NCBI RefSeq assembly: GCF_006861825.1
Contig: NZ_VDGI01000003.1
Location: 1-46,694 of the forward strand
Length of the DNA: 46,694 nt
Direction: 5' to 3'
Source of the DNA: Psychrobacillus vulpis
GTDB lineage: Bacteria > Bacillota > Bacilli > Bacillales_A > Planococcaceae
Positions 43,342 to 46,694 of the stretch are shown in pieces. Made by a program: the position numbers and the translations under genes. Numbering within the stretch: position 1 is the stretch's first letter; each line of letters opens with the position of its first letter. The notes under the pieces were generated by a model. That model was not told the origin of the DNA. It was given only the letters and a program-made list of their open reading frames with translations, and made no database searches.

Positions 43342-44242
43342 TAAAGAATTATTTGATCTAATCAAAGAAACCTATCCCCTAAACCCAAGCAAAGATTTTA
43401 TTGAATCAACGGAACATAAACTTAGAAAAACTGCAAAAAAACTAAATAGAAAAAGAATGGGGAAACACTTATCTTTTGCTTTCAGTGGAGTAATATTATT
43501 TATCCTTTCCGTATCATGGTTGTTCTTATTTGATGGAAAAGCAATGGTAATGACTACTCTCAACTCTTTTAGAGAAAATAATGCGGTATCATTGGTGGAT
43601 GATGAGGAACCATTAGTTTTTATCTATCATACTCACAATACCGAAGGATTTTTGTCGGAAACTAATAAAAATAATCCAAGTGAAGTATTTCATGATACAA
43701 AAAATATTACACTTGTTGGAAATAAATTGAATGAAGCATTAAAAGAAAAAAATATTAATTCCATCCAAGATAACAGTAATGTAAACGGAATATTGGAAGA
43801 AAGAGGATTATATTCTAATGAGTCTTATATAATATCCGGAGAAGTTCTAAAAGACGCATTAAAAAGAAATAAAAGTATTAAAATGGCATTTGATATACAC
43901 AGAGATTCAAGTAACAGGAATGTTACAACTCAAACACTTAATGGAATTGATTATGCTAGGATTTCATTTATTATTTCTCGCTCAAATAGTAACTACAAGG
44001 ATAATTTGGAATTTGCAAAACTTCTTCATACTAAATTGGAAGAAAAGTATCCAGGTTTATCAAGAGGAATATTAGAAAAATCTAATGAAAACGTAAGCCA
44101 GCAAAGTACCTACAATCAAGAACTTCTAAAACAATCAGTACTGCTGGAAGTCGGTGGGATTGAAAATACATTGGAAGAAGAATATAGAACGGTAAATATA
44201 TTTGCAGAAATTATTGCAGAAAATATGGATAAACTTAACTAA
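43331..44242 (+). CDS. Anti-sigma-like membrane protein with SpoIIP-type amidase domain
   Basis: A 303-residue protein. The N-terminal 45 residues (ELFDLIKETYPLNPSKDFIE, then a Lys/Arg-rich stretch) resemble cytoplasmic arms of ECF anti-sigma factors. One membrane helix follows (about 48-68). The outer part (about 95-300) matches SpoIIP-type N-acetylmuramoyl-L-alanine amidases: H100 and E105 in YHTHNTEGF, H190 in FDIHRDS, and E273 in LLEVGGIENT are the zinc and catalytic residues. SpoIIP proper is longer and lacks this arm. AAAGGAGG precedes the ATG, and the start overlaps the sigma stop, so the two are coupled. Whether the amidase domain cuts wall peptides or only senses them is unknown; all catalytic positions are kept. 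Confidence 0.78.
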   Translation: MQTDKELFDLIKETYPLNPSKDFIESTEHKLRKTAKKLNRKRMGKHLSFAFSGVILFILSVSWLFLFDGKAMVMTTLNSFRENNAVSLVDDEEPLVFIYHTHNTEGFLSETNKNNPSEVFHDTKNITLVGNKLNEALKEKNINSIQDNSNVNGILEERGLYSNESYIISGEVLKDALKRNKSIKMAFDIHRDSSNRNVTTQTLNGIDYARISFIISRSNSNYKDNLEFAKLLHTKLEEKYPGLSRGILEKSNENVSQQSTYNQELLKQSVLLEVGGIENTLEEEYRTVNIFAEIIAENMDKLN

Positions 44243-44287
44243 AAAAAGAAGAAATAATACGTTGGGTATCCACCTAATTCATAAAAA

Positions 44288-44316
44288 GAAGCAGCCGAGT
44301 TCCGGCTGCTTTTTCT
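44288..44316. terminator. Bidirectional terminator between convergent genes
   Basis: AGCAGCCG/CGGCTGCT with an AGTTC loop has a T-run on the plus side and an A-run on the other. It serves the sigma/amidase operon and the converging membrane-protein gene. Confidence 0.9.
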
Positions 44317-44951
44317 CATAAACTATTTCTTTCCATATGTTGAAAAGAATATAAAAGGTTAAACTTCTGAATTCCTCTCGCATGCGCAACGCCAGCATCT
44401 GCTTCTTCACGAAATCTATTCAAATCTCTCTGTTCTTTCGCAATGATCGCTTCAATTGCATGTTGCATCCAAAGGACAGGCAAGCTCTTTTTTAATGCAC
44501 GTGTTTCTTCGAAGTTTCCTTTTAATGCTTCAGCATATGCCATGTAATATGTTCGAAGAGGTTCTTTACTAATTTGTCTCGCGAGTTGTTCAATTTTAGA
44601 AACATTATTTTCATATAATGCTAAATTGGTTTTATAAACCTCTTGTATATAAGATTGTTTATGTTTATCTAGTATCGTTTGAATTGATTCCATTATTTTA
44701 TCGGAATCTCCGGTTTTCACTGCAAGTGGATAGGCAAAAATGGGTTTCCGTTTATTTTTTTCTAAATATTGTTCGATGCGTTTTATATTATTTGATTTAT
44801 AAACGATATATATTTGTGTTGCCACCATAATCAGAAGTAAAAGTATAACCACGCAAATATAAATAAACCAAATAGGTAAGTCCAACCGAAGCATTGCTAT
44901 TGTAAGTGCTACACCAAATAGGAAGGTTAACAAATAACGAAATATTTTCAT
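44316..44951 (-). CDS. Conserved membrane protein of unknown function
   Basis: A 211-residue protein with two N-terminal membrane helices (about 4-22 and 27-52, LPIWFIYICVVILLLLIMVA). A cytosolic helical part of about 155 residues follows, rich in Lys, Glu and Ala. Short helix pairs such as SYIQEVYKTNLALYENNVSKIEQLARQI and RTYYMAYAEALKGNFEETRAL look TPR-like. No catalytic motif is seen. I do not recognise a characterised family. It is transcribed towards the sigma/amidase operon and away from tdh, with no operon partner. Its ribosome site is AGAGGTAC-like before ATG. Confidence 0.75.
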   Translation of the reverse strand: MKIFRYLLTFLFGVALTIAMLRLDLPIWFIYICVVILLLLIMVATQIYIVYKSNNIKRIEQYLEKNKRKPIFAYPLAVKTGDSDKIMESIQTILDKHKQSYIQEVYKTNLALYENNVSKIEQLARQISKEPLRTYYMAYAEALKGNFEETRALKKSLPVLWMQHAIEAIIAKEQRDLNRFREEADAGVAHARGIQKFNLLYSFQHMERNSL

Positions 44952-45123
44952 AGAGTACCTCTTTTTTCTTTTTATTATACCAAAACCTGTGAAATCTCTT
45001 TTTATTGTATTTTTAGAATGAACAGCATATAATATAATCTAGAAAAACCTTGATTTATCAATGATTTTATTAATATAATGTTCTTTCCAAAAATACATTT
45101 GTTTCTGAAAGGAAGAAAATATC

Positions 45124-46065
45124 ATGAAAAAGATAATGATTACTGGAGCTTTAGGTCAAATTGGTTCCGAACTAATAACGAAACTTCGCAAAGAATATGG
45201 TGCCGAAAATGTACTTGCAACGGATATAAGACATAGCTCATCTGCTGTAACAGAAGGCGGACCTTTTGAAATTTTAGATGTAACAGACGGAGAGAAAATG
45301 CATCAGATTGCTAAGAATTTTGGTGCGGATACCATGATGCATATGGCAGCTCTATTATCAGCAACTGCAGAAGCAAAGCCTTTGTTTGCTTGGAATTTAA
45401 ACATGGGTGGATTGATGAATGCTTTAGAAACTTCACGTGAATTAAACATGCAATTTTTCACACCAAGCTCGATTGGAGCGTTTGGTCCTTCTACTCCAAA
45501 ACAAAACACACCTCAAGATACGCTTCAGCGTCCAACAACTATGTACGGTGTAAACAAAGTATCAGGGGAGTTACTTTGCGATTATTATTTTCACAAGTTT
45601 GGTTTAGATACACGTGGAGTAAGGTTCCCGGGATTGATTTCCAATGAGACATTACCTGGTGGAGGTACGACCGATTACGCGGTAGACATTTATTACAAAG
45701 CGTTAGAAGAAGGGAAGTACACATCATACATTGCAGAAGGAACATACATGGATATGATGTATATGCCAGATGCTCTTCAAGCGATTGTGGACTTAATGGA
45801 GGCAGATAGTTCTAAGTTAATTCACCGAAATGCATTTAACGTAACGGCAATGAGCTTTGAGCCAGAGCAAATCGCAGCTTCTATTAAAAAAGTTATTCCA
45901 ACGTTTACACTAGACTACGATGTAGATCCTGTTCGCCAAGCGATAGCAAATAGCTGGCCAGACTCAATTGATGCTACTGCAGCTAAAAAAGAGTGGGGCT
46001 TTACTTATCAATATGATTTAGATGCGATGACAAAAGACATGCTTGAAAAATTAGCTTCTAAATAA
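45124..46065 (+). CDS. L-threonine 3-dehydrogenase, SDR/epimerase type
   Basis: A 313-residue extended SDR that oxidises L-threonine with NAD to 2-amino-3-oxobutyrate. The dinucleotide loop is [11 protein letters not shown] (7-17), with catalytic Y141 and K145 in [10 protein letters not shown] and the Ser in [10 protein letters not shown] (113-122). Residues VRFPGLIS and [10 protein letters not shown] are typical of the short-chain TDH group rather than the zinc-dependent Tdh. Its product is the substrate of kbl at 41372, with which it is normally adjacent. GAAAGGAAG lies before the ATG. It is followed by a strong terminator. An ordinary NAD-sugar epimerase is the alternative, less likely given kbl nearby. 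Confidence 0.82.
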   Translation: MKKIMITGALGQIGSELITKLRKEYGAENVLATDIRHSSSAVTEGGPFEILDVTDGEKMHQIAKNFGADTMMHMAALLSATAEAKPLFAWNLNMGGLMNALETSRELNMQFFTPSSIGAFGPSTPKQNTPQDTLQRPTTMYGVNKVSGELLCDYYFHKFGLDTRGVRFPGLISNETLPGGGTTDYAVDIYYKALEEGKYTSYIAEGTYMDMMYMPDALQAIVDLMEADSSKLIHRNAFNVTAMSFEPEQIAASIKKVIPTFTLDYDVDPVRQAIANSWPDSIDATAAKKEWGFTYQYDLDAMTKDMLEKLASK

Positions 46066-46083
46066 GTATTTATATAATAAAAC

Positions 46084-46170
46084 AGCTGATACTTAGATAA
46101 TAAGTGTCAGCTCAGATTGAAGACAAAAGGCAGTTGGAATGAGCACATTCCAACTGCCTTTAAAATTTTT
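46084..46170 (+). terminator. Double-hairpin terminator after tdh
   Basis: The first hairpin AGCTGATACTT/AAGTGTCAGCT is followed by TCAGATTGAAGACAA and then a 16-bp perfect stem (46126-46141 and 46146-46161) with an AGCA loop and T-rich tail. Confidence 0.9.
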
Positions 46171-46202
46171 CTTAATTTTATTCAATATATCTCAATCATT
46201 AA

Positions 46203-46309
46203 CTAGAACTTTAAATCAATCGTAACATCCAATTTACTTACTAAATAGTCTTGCAGAACAATTTGTTCCAATGCAATTACCTCTAATTGGTCCGCTCATC
46301 GTTTTTCAT
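46203..46309 (-). pseudogene. Possible decayed small ORF
   Basis: On the minus strand ATGAAAAACGATGAG at 46309 follows GAGGTG. About five codons later a shift of frame would join it to a protein-like stretch (QLEVIALEQIVLQDYL, then KLDVTIDLKF and a stop at 46203). Read without a shift, an ATG at 46296 gives a 21-residue peptide with two Cys. Neither reading is convincing; no family is recognised. Confidence 0.2.
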
Positions 46310-46368
46310 CACCTCAAGATTATTCTTATTACCAATCTATTTGTTATGATAAATACTTTTTCATTTCT

Positions 46369-46463
46369 AGAAAATCGTTGAAAAAGGCGACACTCCTGCG
46401 GGAATAGCGTTCGTCGAAGACCCCGCAGCGAAGCGAGGAGACTGAGACAACGCCCGCGGAAAG
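46369..46463. repeat. Palindromic dispersed repeat, copy G, cut by the IS1182-like element
   Basis: The inverse orientation of copy A: it begins AGAAAATCGTTGAAAAAGGC and ends CGCGGAAAG at 46463. The other arm, GGAGCCGTTTCAACG by comparison with copy A, is missing because the insertion element begins at 46464. Confidence 0.85.
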
Positions 46464-46521
46464 GGAGGGCACTGAAAAACCTTAGCTTTTAATTTTTTTA
46501 TATACTCGCCATCAAAAAAGA

Positions 46522-46553
46522 CAATTTTTCGTTCGATTTTGAACGAAAAATTG
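46522..46553 (-). terminator. Transposase terminator
   Basis: A perfect 13-bp stem CAATTTTTCGTTC/GAACGAAAAATTG is followed on the minus strand by a T-run (complement of A46514-46519). Confidence 0.85.
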
Positions 46554-46573
46554 CCTTTTTCTCCTGTTTTTTT

Positions 46574-46693
46574 TTACTTTTCTTCCTTCAATAGGCTCAT
46601 AATTCTTTTCAGATTTACTGCAAAGATTGCCATTGCACCTTGCATCTGTATACCGAATAGACCCGCGGATGATGCTACATCATACCCGTGTCT
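46574..46693 (-). CDS. Transposase C-terminus (partial, IS1182-like)
   Basis: The minus-strand frame from the window edge to TAA at 46574-46576 reads RHGYDVASSAGLFGIQMQGA then MAIFAVNLKRIMSLLKEEK. The HG...GLFGIQMQ...AVNLKRI pattern resembles the tail of DDE transposases of the IS1182 family. Only 39 residues are inside the window, so the catalytic residues are not visible and integrity cannot be judged. The family call also rests on the terminus shared with the MITE. Confidence 0.6.
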   Translation of the reverse strand, partial: RHGYDVASSAGLFGIQMQGAMAIFAVNLKRIMSLLKEEK

Positions 46694-46694
46694 A

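Larger units (their letters stand above)
46464..46694 (-). mobile_element. IS1182-family-like insertion sequence, 3' end
   Basis: It starts with GGAGGGCACTGAAAAACC, which matches the MITE terminus at 5387-5402 with one substitution. It contains a terminator and the last 39 codons of a transposase running out of the window. It lies at the same point of the palindromic repeat as the MITE. The rest of the element lies beyond the window. Confidence 0.7.

Overview
The window is low-GC DNA from a Gram-positive member of the Bacillales. Strong AGGAGG-type ribosome sites, frequent TTG/GTG starts, an SE1832-family small protein, an FMN-riboswitch rib operon, CsoR/CopZ/CopA and an SDR-type threonine dehydrogenase fit the Planococcaceae (Psychrobacillus/Lysinibacillus/Sporosarcina-like). 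The genus is inferred, not proven. No rRNA, tRNA or CRISPR array was seen.

Layout. 1-4.9 kb: a 21-bp-phased repeat array; a minus-strand operon (SpsG-like protein, SE1832 protein, ABC-F ATPase); a 38/39-bp minisatellite touching the start of an atypical SDR gene; and an FMN reductase. 4.9-6.1 kb: a gene-free block of four long palindromic repeats, one carrying a 162-bp MITE-like insertion. 6.2-10.8 kb: an ECF sigma/anti-sigma pair, another 21-bp array, a decayed DoxX gene and topB. 10.9-15.9 kb: a copper-handling island (membrane cupredoxin, csoR, copZ, copA, YdhK-type lipoprotein) with CsoR-type operators. 16.1-20.7 kb: a RodA-like SEDS gene facing away from a BlaI-type repressor, M56 peptidase, BdbD, BdbC and ResA-like thiol-redox genes. 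20.8-23.8 kb: two tandem FMN riboswitches, each with its own terminator, ahead of ribE-ribBA-ribH, with no ribD. 24-27.4 kb: a SprA-like protein without its metalloprotease motif, YbaK, YczE and a P-loop protein. 27.4-28 kb: more palindromic repeats.

28.0-41.2 kb is the most coherent system. It holds a cre-bearing promoter, a five-gene Opp/Dpp-type ABC importer, two xylose-isomerase-like TIM-barrel proteins around a Gfo/Idh/MocA oxidoreductase, a ROK repressor with a nearby palindrome, a BadF/MurK-type sugar kinase, nagA and nagB. No glycoside hydrolase is visible. I infer an importer and catabolic route for an amino-sugar glycoside or muropeptide in which the sugar may be released by oxidation and elimination, then processed by kinase, deacetylase and deaminase to fructose-6-phosphate.

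41.3-46.1 kb: kbl and tdh (threonine to glycine) are split by an ECF sigma factor, an anti-sigma-like membrane protein carrying a SpoIIP-type amidase domain, and a convergent membrane-protein gene. The window ends inside an IS1182-like element inserted into the same palindromic repeat, at the same position, as the MITE near 5.4 kb.
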